Notes under the pieces: model-generated
Told to the model about the DNA's origin: nothing
Database searches by the model: none
The model's input: the letters and a program-made list of their open reading frames with translations, nothing else
Part shown: in pieces, positions 1-6,048 of the stretch
Layout of the letters: each line of letters begins with the position of its first letter
How positions within the stretch are numbered: position 1 is the stretch's first letter
Translations under genes and position numbers: made by a program
NCBI GenBank assembly: GCA_947457715.1
Contig: CANGXK010000107.1
Coordinates: 1 to 8,029 of the forward strand
Length of the DNA: 8,029 bases
Direction of reading: 5' to 3'
Source of the DNA: Gemmatimonadota bacterium
Lineage (GTDB): Bacteria; Gemmatimonadota; Gemmatimonadetes; Gemmatimonadales; Gemmatimonadaceae

Positions 1-1251
1 ACAGGCGGTGCCCGGCGGCACCGAAAGCCCCGCGAAGCCACCGCCGCCGATCCCGAAGCGCGCATCGGCCACCAGCGCCGTGCCATCAGCATCAAGCGAC
101 CACACCGGCGTCCGCATGAAACGCATGGCCGCCGCAAACTCGCAGCGCGTAGCCGCCAGCGCCACGAACTCGGCCCGCGGTACCGCCCACGTTTCTCCCC
201 ACGCCACCGCCGGTGAGGCCGGAAACGGGACGGTGCGCGACGTGCCCGGCAACGAACCGAGGGTGTTGCGAGCCCCCCCAGAGCGCGACGCCACGCATCC
301 CGCCGCATGCATCCCCGTACTCCACGGGGCCACCGTCGCGGTGGTCACGCGGTACTCCGCTGGGGTGGCCGTCACCATCATGACGGAGAAGCAGCGCGGG
401 TCGGCCGCCGCCGGCGTGAGGACCACATCGCGCAGGGAGCCGTCGGGCACCAACGCCGTCACGACCGTGCGCGCCTGCATCGACGACAGGAAAAACATCG
501 TCGTCACCGCGACCCACGCCGTGATGCCCGTGAGCGGGCGCGCCGCCGGGGCCACCACACGCTGCAGGACCATGCCGATCACCGCCATGATCGTGACGCC
601 GAGGGCAACGGCGGGCGACACCTCGCCGGCAAACCAGCAAAGCGCGAGGATCGCCGTCAGCACCACCAGCAACAATCCGCGGCCGAACGCGCGACGCGGC
701 CCCCACACCAGCGGCGGAATAGCGACCACCATGAGCCACGGCTCCACGATGAACACCGCGTCGCCATAGAACCAGCGATTGTCGAACGGCCAGAAGGGAT
801 GCACCCCGTAGCTGTTGGTGAAGTCAAGCAGCAGGTGCGACAGCGTGCCGACGATGGCCAGCGCCAACAGCGCCCGGGCGCCAAGGCGGGACACAATCGC
901 CGACGAGGCATCAGCCCGCTCGCGTCCCGTAAGGCCACGCTGCCACCACCAGCGTGTGATCCCCCACAGAACGAGGGCACTGACCAGCGCCCACACCACC
1001 GTGTGCGTGTGCCCGCGATGGTGCAGCAAGTAGCCGAGCTTCCCCATGGCCACCATCGGACCCGAATACACGAGATCCGCATCGGGGAACTCGGCCGCCG
1101 CGATGCCCAACACCACGGCCGCGCGACGGAAACGCGCGAGCGACGGCGCTTCGACTCGGGACGGGGAGGCGCGCGCGACCCGGCGCTGCACATGCGAGAC
1201 GGTGGCATCGGCCATGAGCAGGCCGGCCAGTGCGTGAGTGACGTTATCCAC
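1..1251 (-). CDS. YdjM/DUF457-type membrane-bound metal-dependent hydrolase, 3' end missing
   Basis: Reading inward from a GTG at 1251, 417 codons stay open to the left edge, so the C-terminus lies outside the window. An in-frame stop at 1275-1273 and no intervening ATG make this GTG the best start; no clear ribosome-binding site precedes it. The N-terminus reads VDNVTHALAG, residues 54-59 are EFPDAD, residues 77-84 are HHRGHTHT and residues 138-149 contain SHLLLDFTNSYG. These His/Asp clusters are the hallmark of the YdjM family (PF04307), inner-membrane proteins annotated as metal-dependent hydrolases; the substrate is unknown. Hydrophobic segments lie near residues 85-97, 108-117, 168-182, 192-204, 218-230 and 241-257. 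After the last helix, more than 150 residues form a soluble, probably external, domain that I do not recognise. It is last in a tight same-strand gene run. The family call is firm; the reaction is not known. Confidence 0.85.
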   Translation of the reverse strand, partial: MDNVTHALAGLLMADATVSHVQRRVARASPSRVEAPSLARFRRAAVVLGIAAAEFPDADLVYSGPMVAMGKLGYLLHHRGHTHTVVWALVSALVLWGITRWWWQRGLTGRERADASSAIVSRLGARALLALAIVGTLSHLLLDFTNSYGVHPFWPFDNRWFYGDAVFIVEPWLMVVAIPPLVWGPRRAFGRGLLLVVLTAILALCWFAGEVSPAVALGVTIMAVIGMVLQRVVAPAARPLTGITAWVAVTTMFFLSSMQARTVVTALVPDGSLRDVVLTPAAADPRCFSVMMVTATPAEYRVTTATVAPWSTGMHAAGCVASRSGGARNTLGSLPGTSRTVPFPASPAVAWGETWAVPRAEFVALAATRCEFAAAMRFMRTPVWSLDADGTALVADARFGIGGGGFAGLSVPPGTAC

Positions 1252-1282
1252 GCGTGGTAGTTGAGCGCCAAGCTACTGGCTG

Positions 1283-1654
1283 TCAACCAACCGGCGTAGG
1301 CGCTCGCTCACGTTTGAGTTCACGCCACCGCTGCACGGCGCCAATGAGCCCGAGAATCCACCCTAACGGATACGGTGCGACCACCAGCAGCCACCACATC
1401 GATCGCCCCGTGCGGCCGCCCACGCCGCCAAACGCGCTCATGATCCAGAGGGCGGCCACGCCGACAACGATCAACAGGCCGGCCAGCCACACGCGACCGC
1501 CAACCCGACTCTCCCGTCGCGGCGTCCCCAGTGCTGCCAGCACGCTGCCGACCGCGATCACGATGGATCCCTCGAGTGGATCGACGGCGCCGAGTATCAT
1601 GGCGGTCAGTCCGGCGAGCACGAGCGGGCGAAACCAGCGGTGCGCGATTGGCAT
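1283..1654 (-). CDS. Small four-helix membrane protein of unknown function
   Basis: A 123-residue protein with four clear hydrophobic stretches near residues 10-24, 28-43, 54-75 and 86-107. Arg-rich loops separate helices 2 and 3 (around residues 45-54) and follow helix 4 (residues 109-117), which suggests both ends are cytoplasmic. I see no catalytic or binding motif and do not recognise a family. The ATG at 1654 is 8 bases after the stop of the DUF2071 gene and its stop is 31 bases before the GTG of the YdjM-type gene, so it is very likely co-transcribed with both. The short gap and absence of a strong ribosome-binding site would fit translational coupling. The hydrophobic pattern and operon position make it a real gene; its function is open. 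Confidence 0.75.
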   Translation of the reverse strand: MPIAHRWFRPLVLAGLTAMILGAVDPLEGSIVIAVGSVLAALGTPRRESRVGGRVWLAGLLIVVGVAALWIMSAFGGVGGRTGRSMWWLLVVAPYPLGWILGLIGAVQRWRELKRERAPTPVG

Positions 1655-1662
1655 GGGTCGGC

Positions 1663-2409
1663 CTAGGGCAAGCGTGTGGGTCGGTACACGGTGACCTGCG
1701 ATCCTTCAGCGACGAACATCGAGCGCGGCGGGACCGACAGCGGTGCTTCGAACGCCGCACCGTACAAGCCGCGCACATCGGCGTCGAACGACGGGGCCGA
1801 CGCCGGCCAGACCCGCCACGACGGATGCGCGACCTGATACTCCACGGTACCGCCATCCCGCTGCGGTGTGTAGCCCCAATAGTGCTCAGCGATGAACTCC
1901 GGCTCCGAGCCGGGCACCAATGGTTGAGGTTCGCCGACCGCCGTCACGCTCACCTGTTGATGCTGCGCGTTGCCGAACCAGCCGTACATCAGGCGTCCGG
2001 GCGACGACATGAGCCTGGGCGGCACGCGGCTGTGCATCGGCAACGCCGAGTACGGCTCATTGTAGAACAGCCGCGCCGTGTAGGCGATCGCAGCTCGCGG
2101 AACGAGCTCGCGCACGAACACGACACCGCGACGGGCCGACCCATCGGGCATGGGACGTTTTACGTAGAAGCGCAGGTTCACTTCATCGAAATCGCGGTGA
2201 AACGGCACGGGCACGCCAAGCACACGCGTATCCAGGAAGCGAAAGCCCACAATGCTGGCCAGGGCGCACCCGTCGAACAGATCGAGCACGGTGTGCTTCG
2301 GCACGAGCGGTTCGAGCACCGCCGGCGGAATCTCGTAGTTCAGCATCACGAGATACCGCCATTCGGCAGTCAGAAACGGACGGCGGGCGACTTGATCAGG
2401 TGTGGTCAC
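1663..2409 (-). CDS. DUF2071 / YqjF family protein
   Basis: The 248-residue product looks like the DUF2071 (YqjF) family throughout: an N-terminal segment RPFLTAEWRYLVMLNYEIP, the stretch around LEPLVPKHTVLDLFDG, then GFRFLDTRVLGVPVPFHRDFDEVNLRFYV, and near residue 170 EFIAEHYWGY. Members are about 240-250 residues, share an acetoacetate-decarboxylase-like fold and have no established reaction. No signal peptide or membrane segment is seen, so it is probably cytoplasmic. The start is the GTG at 2409; an in-frame TGA three codons upstream (2418-2416) rules out a longer N-terminus, and the next ATG would remove conserved sequence. The start codon sits inside a 28-base inverted repeat. The stop is 8 bases before the small membrane protein, and the S9 peptidase gene ends 44 bases upstream. 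Family confidence is high, function unknown. Confidence 0.88.
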   Translation of the reverse strand: MTTPDQVARRPFLTAEWRYLVMLNYEIPPAVLEPLVPKHTVLDLFDGCALASIVGFRFLDTRVLGVPVPFHRDFDEVNLRFYVKRPMPDGSARRGVVFVRELVPRAAIAYTARLFYNEPYSALPMHSRVPPRLMSSPGRLMYGWFGNAQHQQVSVTAVGEPQPLVPGSEPEFIAEHYWGYTPQRDGGTVEYQVAHPSWRVWPASAPSFDADVRGLYGAAFEAPLSVPPRSMFVAEGSQVTVYRPTRLP

Positions 2410-2419
2410 ACCAGATCAA
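2392..2419. promoter_or_regulatory. 28-base imperfect palindrome across the DUF2071 start codon
   Basis: The plus strand reads TTGATCAGGTGTG, then GT, then CACACCAGATCAA. The 13-base arms match at 12 of 13 positions with a two-base centre. On the minus strand the GTG start (2409-2407) lies in the middle. It could be a dimeric repressor operator or an RNA hairpin that hides the start codon. It is not a normal intrinsic terminator, since no T-run follows on either strand. The symmetry is seen directly; the role is inferred. Confidence 0.55.
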
Positions 2420-2453
2420 CCCGCCCGCCGTTGCTGCGTTCCCGCCACGGCGT

Positions 2454-4562
2454 TTACATCGCGGTCTTCACCGTGTTGCCGAGCGTGAAGCGCGCCAGCC
2501 ATTCGTACTCGCGCTTCATGCGGTCCATCTGGTGATAATACTCGGTGAAGCCGTGCCCCTCGCGCGGATAGAACACCAGCTCGGTGGTCTTGCCGCGATC
2601 CTTGAGCGCGCGGTAAAACTCCATCGGCTGACCGATCGGCACGCGCTCGTCGTTGCCGCCGTGCAGAATCAGCAGCGGTGTGGTGACCTTGTCGCTGTAG
2701 CTGATGCCGGAGCGCTCGAGATACTTCCGGATATTCGCGTTCACGATCGAGCCGTCGTACTGGGGATCACCGAAGAACGTGTTGATGTAGCCCGGAATGT
2801 CGGTGGTGCCCGCCATCGACAGCAGCGACGGCAGGCCGGCGCCCATCATCGCGGCCTTGAAGCGTCCCGTCTGCGACACCACCCACGACGTCATGTACCC
2901 GCCGTAGCTCCAGCCTTCGAACGCCATACGCGTGGAGTCGGCGATGCCGCGCTTGATGAGATCATCGACGCCGGTCATGATGTCGCGATAGTCACCGCCG
3001 CCCCAGTCACCGGTGTTGGCGTGCATCCACCATTCGCCGTAGCCGGTGGAGCCGCGCGGGTTCGGATAGAGCACCGCCCAGCCGCGCGCGGCATACGTCT
3101 GCCCGGGGCTCGTGCCGGCCTTGAAGCCGTTGGTGTGGGCGCCGGTCGGTCCACCGTGGGCCGAGACCACGAGCGGCACCTTCATGCCCTCGCGATAGCC
3201 CACGGGCAGCAACAGCACGCCTTCCACTTCGCGGCCGTCCTTCGACTTCCACGTGATCACGCGCGACGCCCCGAGCGCGCGCTCGCTGAGCCATGCGTTG
3301 GTGGTGGTGATGCGCGTGGGCGCGCCACCGCCGTTCTGCACATACACTTCGCCCGGCATGTCCGGCGTATCGAGCACCATCGCCAGCTTGCTGCCGTCGC
3401 TGTTCGGTGAGAGCCCCTGCACCAGCACATCCTTCGTGCGCTTGCTGTAGCTCTTGCTCGCCACGTCGTACGCGTAGAGGGAATTCCACACGCGGTCGCT
3501 GGCGGTGAACCACAGCTGCTTGCCATCGGGCGACCAGCGCGGCGCGCCCGGGCTCACGTCGAAATCGGCACGGGCGTGATTGGTGATCGCGCGCGTCGCG
3601 AGGTCGAACGTGACCAGACGGGCATTCCGCAGCGTGCGCGGCATGATGCCGTCCTTGTGCGGCGCCATCTCATGCGGGAGCATCGTGAACGCCAGCGTCT
3701 TGCCGTCGGGCGAGAACTGCGGCGCAGACTCGGCGTCGTTGGTCGTCGTGATCGCATCGAGTGCAAGCGAGGCCACATCCACCACGTACGCGTTGCCGCG
3801 TTCGTCGCGAATCATCGGCGTGGGCGACGCGCGGAAGCCCAGCTTCTTGCCGTCGGGCGACCAGTTCGGCACACCGCTCACGGTGTACGCCCCCGACGTC
3901 ACCTTGGTGGCCTTCCCCGAGGCCACGTCGACCACCCAGAGGTGATTGAGACGGAAATCGTCTTCGTACACCTTGGGATCATCGCGACGACGGAGCTTCG
4001 CTTCCTGCTCGCGCGTGAGCGTATCGGTGGTCACGAGCGCGATACGCGAGCCATCGGGCGACCACACGTACGACGACACGCCGTCGCGGACCGTGGTGAG
4101 CTGACGCGACTCACCGCCATCGGCCGGCAGGAGCCAGATCTGCGGCTTCGGGGCATCGTCACCGGTACCGGTGCCGCGGGCGGCCACGAAGGAGATCGTG
4201 CGACCATCGGGCGACCACTGCGCCTGGGACTCGCCGCGCTCGCCGAAGGTGAGCTGACGCGGGGCGCCGCCGGCAGCGGGCACCATGAACACATGCGAGC
4301 GACGTTCGTGACGATCGCCGAGCGCGGTATCGCCCTTGGCGTTCGGATGCTCCCACGCACTGATGGCGTAGAGCACGCGGGCGCCGTCGGGCGCCATGGC
4401 CACGCCCCCGACCGATCGGAGACGCATGATGTCGCTGTCGTCGAGCCCCTTCGACTGGGCGAGAGCGAGCGACGGCAAGAGAAACGGCGCAGCGAAGGAC
4501 GCCGCCGCGAGAACAGCTGACGGACTGAAACGAATCGACCTGGGCTTGTATGCGATGGCCAT
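2454..4562 (-). CDS. Secreted S9 family (prolyl oligopeptidase-type) serine peptidase
   Basis: The 702-residue product begins with a Sec signal peptide: Lys/Arg near residues 6-11, a hydrophobic core at 15-34 and likely cleavage after LALA at residue 35. Residues about 50-440 carry PD40/TolB-like propeller blades, marked by repeated WSPDG or close variants near residues 58, 118, 166, 235, 285 and 345. The C-terminal alpha/beta-hydrolase domain (about 450-702) has the full catalytic triad: Ser552 in GWSYGG, Asp638 in GGNDERVP and His670 in GHGF; HGGP near residue 469 would form the oxyanion region. The family cleaves short peptides admitted through the propeller, so it is likely a periplasmic or exported oligo-/dipeptidyl-peptidase for protein scavenging. 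Length and layout are normal for the family. It is first in a same-strand run with DUF2071 44 bases downstream. The exact cleavage specificity cannot be read from sequence. Confidence 0.95.
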   Translation of the reverse strand: MAIAYKPRSIRFSPSAVLAAASFAAPFLLPSLALAQSKGLDDSDIMRLRSVGGVAMAPDGARVLYAISAWEHPNAKGDTALGDRHERRSHVFMVPAAGGAPRQLTFGERGESQAQWSPDGRTISFVAARGTGTGDDAPKPQIWLLPADGGESRQLTTVRDGVSSYVWSPDGSRIALVTTDTLTREQEAKLRRRDDPKVYEDDFRLNHLWVVDVASGKATKVTSGAYTVSGVPNWSPDGKKLGFRASPTPMIRDERGNAYVVDVASLALDAITTTNDAESAPQFSPDGKTLAFTMLPHEMAPHKDGIMPRTLRNARLVTFDLATRAITNHARADFDVSPGAPRWSPDGKQLWFTASDRVWNSLYAYDVASKSYSKRTKDVLVQGLSPNSDGSKLAMVLDTPDMPGEVYVQNGGGAPTRITTTNAWLSERALGASRVITWKSKDGREVEGVLLLPVGYREGMKVPLVVSAHGGPTGAHTNGFKAGTSPGQTYAARGWAVLYPNPRGSTGYGEWWMHANTGDWGGGDYRDIMTGVDDLIKRGIADSTRMAFEGWSYGGYMTSWVVSQTGRFKAAMMGAGLPSLLSMAGTTDIPGYINTFFGDPQYDGSIVNANIRKYLERSGISYSDKVTTPLLILHGGNDERVPIGQPMEFYRALKDRGKTTELVFYPREGHGFTEYYHQMDRMKREYEWLARFTLGNTVKTAM

Positions 4563-4586
4563 GGTTCTACGGGTGCGTTAGGGGGA

Positions 4587-4600
4587 CGGGTCGTGACCCG
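4587..4600. promoter_or_regulatory. Short inverted repeat upstream of the S9 peptidase gene
   Basis: CGGGTC and GACCCG are perfect 6-base arms separated by GT, 25 bases upstream of the peptidase ATG. This fits a small operator or a 5'-leader hairpin. In GC-rich DNA a 6-base repeat can arise by chance, so the call is weak. Confidence 0.25.
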
Positions 4601-4631
4601 CTAAGAAACGCGCCCCTTACCGGCATCCGCA

Positions 4632-4663
4632 AGACGTGGCCGCCAGCGGCGGACCTGACGTCT
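4632..4663 (-). terminator. Stem-loop after the DksA-like gene, possible terminator lacking a U-tract
   Basis: On the minus strand outer arms AGACGT/ACGTCT enclose CCGCC-GCT-GGCGG, with a GG/CC pair between them, giving about 13 paired bases with small bulges and a 3-base loop. It begins 16 bases after the stop of the DksA-like gene and lies about 70 bases before the S9 peptidase start. Position and stability suit a terminator or a processing hairpin, but no run of T follows, so classic intrinsic termination is doubtful. Confidence 0.4.
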
Positions 4664-4679
4664 CGAGCAGCGGCGTGAC

Positions 4680-5042
4680 CTAGCGGACGACATTCCGGCG
4701 CGCATGGGGGATGAGATCGAGCCGCGCGAAGGGGATCTCCGCCCCGGTGGCCTCGTCGAGGCCGAAGGTGTCGGGTGACGTGGCCAGCCGTTGCAACGCG
4801 GCGTCGATCTCGGCGATTTCCGCCGAGCGCCGGGTGGAGACGGACGCTTCGAGCTCTTCACTGGCCACGTCGGTGCCGAGGTCGGCCGGGTGCGTGGGAT
4901 TCTTGGAGAGATCGCCGGCAAGATTCTGGCTGTCCTCGGAGGATTCTTCGCGCACGAAGTCCTGCAGCTGCTCAACGAGGCGGGTGCGCTCCTCATGGAG
5001 ACGCTTTGCGAGGTGCTGCAGCTGCGAGGCGGTCAGGGGCAT
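4680..5042 (-). CDS. TraR/DksA-like protein without zinc-finger cysteines
   Basis: The 120-residue product has the DksA/TraR layout: an N-terminal helix (residues 4-35), the linker HPADLGTD (51-58) typical of the short YteA-like branch, a second helix (59-88), then FGLDEATGAEIPFARLDLIPHAR. In zinc-binding members this last part reads roughly YGxCxxCGxxIxxxRLxxxPxAxxCxxC. Here the four cysteine positions are Asp96, Thr99, Asn117 and Arg120, and the protein contains no cysteine at all. The neighbouring fold residues (Gly94, Gly100, Ile103, Arg107-Leu108, Pro112) remain, so this looks like a maintained zinc-free version, not decay. DksA proteins enter the RNA polymerase secondary channel and alter rRNA and amino-acid promoters, with ppGpp in the classical case; whether this one does is inferred. 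The ATG at 5042 gives the usual length. It is divergent from the 101-residue gene. Confidence 0.85.
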   Translation of the reverse strand: MPLTASQLQHLAKRLHEERTRLVEQLQDFVREESSEDSQNLAGDLSKNPTHPADLGTDVASEELEASVSTRRSAEIAEIDAALQRLATSPDTFGLDEATGAEIPFARLDLIPHARRNVVR

Positions 5043-5243
5043 CGGAATTCCGTAGTCATAGTGAATTCACTCCGGCGGGCGGAAGCGCAGGCCGAGACGG
5101 TGAGCGGAGCGGTTGATCTGCATGGATCGGTCCAAGGGGTCGGTCCAGGCACCGGGTGGCCGCGCGCAGCGCTATGTTACCCGTGGGTTTCGGCGGTGCG
5201 CGTCGCGCACGACCCGCCCCATTTCCCGAAGAGGAGCCGCTCG
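5043..5243. promoter_or_regulatory. Divergent intergenic region with palindromes and a direct repeat
   Basis: This 201-base spacer must hold the promoters of both the DksA-like gene (leftward) and the 101-residue gene (rightward). It contains GGAATTCC (5044-5051), the perfect 12-base palindrome AGTGAATTCACT (5060-5071), two copies of TCGGTCCA (5127-5134 and 5140-5147, 13 bases apart) and a hairpin GTGCGCG-T-CGCGCAC (5196-5210). TATGTT at 5173-5178 could be a -10 box for the rightward gene, but I find no convincing -35 partner. Confidence 0.45.
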
Positions 5244-5549
5244 ATGACCGATCAGAGTTCGTTCACCGCGGAGCACCGCTCTTTTGAATGGGAACTCGTC
5301 CTCAAGTACGAGGATCTGTCGCTGCCCGCAGCGGAGTGGAACGAGGCGACGCTGGCCGTTGTGGCGGGCTGGTATGCGAAGAACCTGCCGAGTGAGCAGG
5401 CGGAGGCGCGATATGAGAAGTCGTATCACCGCAATCGACGCCGTCTGTCAAACCGCCTCGATCCGGCGTCGGTGGACAGGGTCGCGATCGAGAAGCTCGA
5501 TGGGATCTGGGAGTCGTTGCTGACGCGGGTGTTGCGGGCGAAGACGTAG
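5244..5549 (+). CDS. Conserved-looking 101-residue protein of unknown function
   Basis: The frame is open far upstream, but the ATG at 5244 is chosen because GAGGAG (5231-5236) sits 7 bases before it and because a longer form would overlap the DksA-like gene head-on. The product, starting MTDQSSFTAEHRSFEWEL, is soluble, highly charged and mostly helical, with a Trp/Tyr-rich middle (EWELVLKYEDL, WYAKNLP) and an Arg-rich stretch SYHRNRRRLSNRL near residues 60-72. There is no signal peptide, membrane helix, cysteine or catalytic motif, and I do not recognise a family. A basic helical protein of this size could bind nucleic acid or a partner protein, but that is only a guess. The strong ribosome-binding site and clean boundaries support it being a real gene. 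Confidence 0.7.
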   Translation: MTDQSSFTAEHRSFEWELVLKYEDLSLPAAEWNEATLAVVAGWYAKNLPSEQAEARYEKSYHRNRRRLSNRLDPASVDRVAIEKLDGIWESLLTRVLRAKT

Positions 5550-5573
5550 CCACCGCCGTTGGGGGGAGGTGGC
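5549..5573 (+). promoter_or_regulatory. Hairpin over the stop of the 101-residue gene and the next ribosome-binding site
   Basis: GCCACC (5549-5554) and GGTGGC (5568-5573) form a 6-base stem around a 13-base G-rich loop. It overlaps the TAG stop of the upstream gene and the GGAGG that precedes the transposase remnant, so it could end transcription weakly or mask that ribosome-binding site. No T-run follows. Confidence 0.25.
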
Positions 5574-5574
5574 C

Positions 5575-5646
5575 ATGCGATCGAGCAAGCAGGTCGTCCA
5601 GCGTGAGCGTCGCGCGTTCAGTGCGGAGTTCAAGGCGGAGGCAGTG
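5575..5646 (+). pseudogene. Remnant of an IS3-type transposase OrfA (N-terminus only)
   Basis: After a good ribosome-binding site (GGAGG at 5565-5569) an ATG at 5575 starts MRSSKQVVQRERRAFSAEFKAEAV. The RRxFSAEFKAEAV block is the usual opening of the helix-turn-helix OrfA protein (HTH_Tnp_1, PF01527) of IS3-like insertion sequences. After Val24 the similarity stops: the expected RL-x-x-E continuation and recognition helix are replaced by unrelated residues, and the frame ends at 5796, antisense to the downstream secreted-protein gene. I read this as the 5' scrap of an insertion sequence broken near 5646. No terminal inverted repeat could be assigned. A chance match is possible because only about 14 residues are diagnostic. 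Confidence 0.5.
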
Positions 5647-5676
5647 CCGCCGCTCGGATCGTTCGCGTCCACATGG

Positions 5677-6048
5677 TTACTGTGGCACTTTGATGGAGAG
5701 CGGGCACAGCTGATAGCTCTCTATCGTTCTGGTGTATTTCTTCCCCAGGCCGACGTAGAAGCACTGTTTTGTCCTGCCCGTCTTGTCCTCTCCTGATCTG
5801 TACGCCGTAATCGTGGAAGGCTTCGACTCAGACGGTTCGCGCTCGCCGCTGGGAATGGCGATGGACAGTGGGCAGAGCTGGTAGCCTTCGACGGTCTCGG
5901 TGTAGTCTTTCCCCAAGCCGCGATAGTAGCACTGCTTGGTTCGTCCCGTCCTTCGTTCGCCGGTCTTGTACGCGGTGCCCGACTGGGCAGACACGACAGA
6001 GGGCAGTGAGAGCGCGCCGACGAGCGCGACGACCGCGAGAATCTTCAT
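5677..6048 (-). CDS. Secreted protein with two tandem 42-residue two-cysteine modules
   Basis: The 123-residue product starts MKILAVVALVGALSLP, a signal peptide with likely cleavage after VVSA (residue 21). The frame continues upstream to a GTG at 6333, but the ATG at 6048 is preferred because the signal peptide begins there and the upstream residues are not protein-like. The mature part is two modules, residues 25-66 and 81-122, joined by a Ser/Glu/Pro linker (67-80). Both share TAY-x-x-GE, TGRTKQC, a Tyr- or Phe-Tyr pair, GLGK-x-YT and YQLCPLSI, about 70% identical. Each has exactly two cysteines, suggesting one disulfide per module in the periplasm or outside. The modules differ at many DNA positions, so the duplication is old and selected as protein. 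I do not know a function. Base composition is more A/T-rich than the left-hand genes, and the nearest neighbour is a transposase scrap. Confidence 0.8.
   Translation of the reverse strand: MKILAVVALVGALSLPSVVSAQSGTAYKTGERRTGRTKQCYYRGLGKDYTETVEGYQLCPLSIAIPSGEREPSESKPSTITAYRSGEDKTGRTKQCFYVGLGKKYTRTIESYQLCPLSIKVPQ

Noticed and set aside
8..2535. Long plus-strand reading frames (8-769, 307-1260, 1531-2535) and a minus frame at 657-1286
   Set aside because: They are antisense or frame-shifted shadows of the YdjM-type, membrane-protein and DUF2071 genes. Their products are Arg/His/Ala-rich with no domain signal, as expected in GC-rich DNA.
3528..4398. Repeated DNA word around TCGGGCGAC at about six places
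   Set aside because: It is the coding trace of the repeated propeller motif WSPDG, spaced by blade length, not a DNA repeat with its own role.
2400..4520. Plus-strand frames of 336 and 314 codons (2400-3410 and 3576-4520)
   Set aside because: They lie opposite the S9 peptidase, whose signal peptide, propeller motifs and catalytic triad are unmistakable. The shadow products are low-complexity Arg/His-rich.
4791..5243. A longer version of the 101-residue gene starting at 4791
   Set aside because: It would run antisense through most of the DksA-like gene, while the ATG at 5244 has a strong ribosome-binding site at the right distance.
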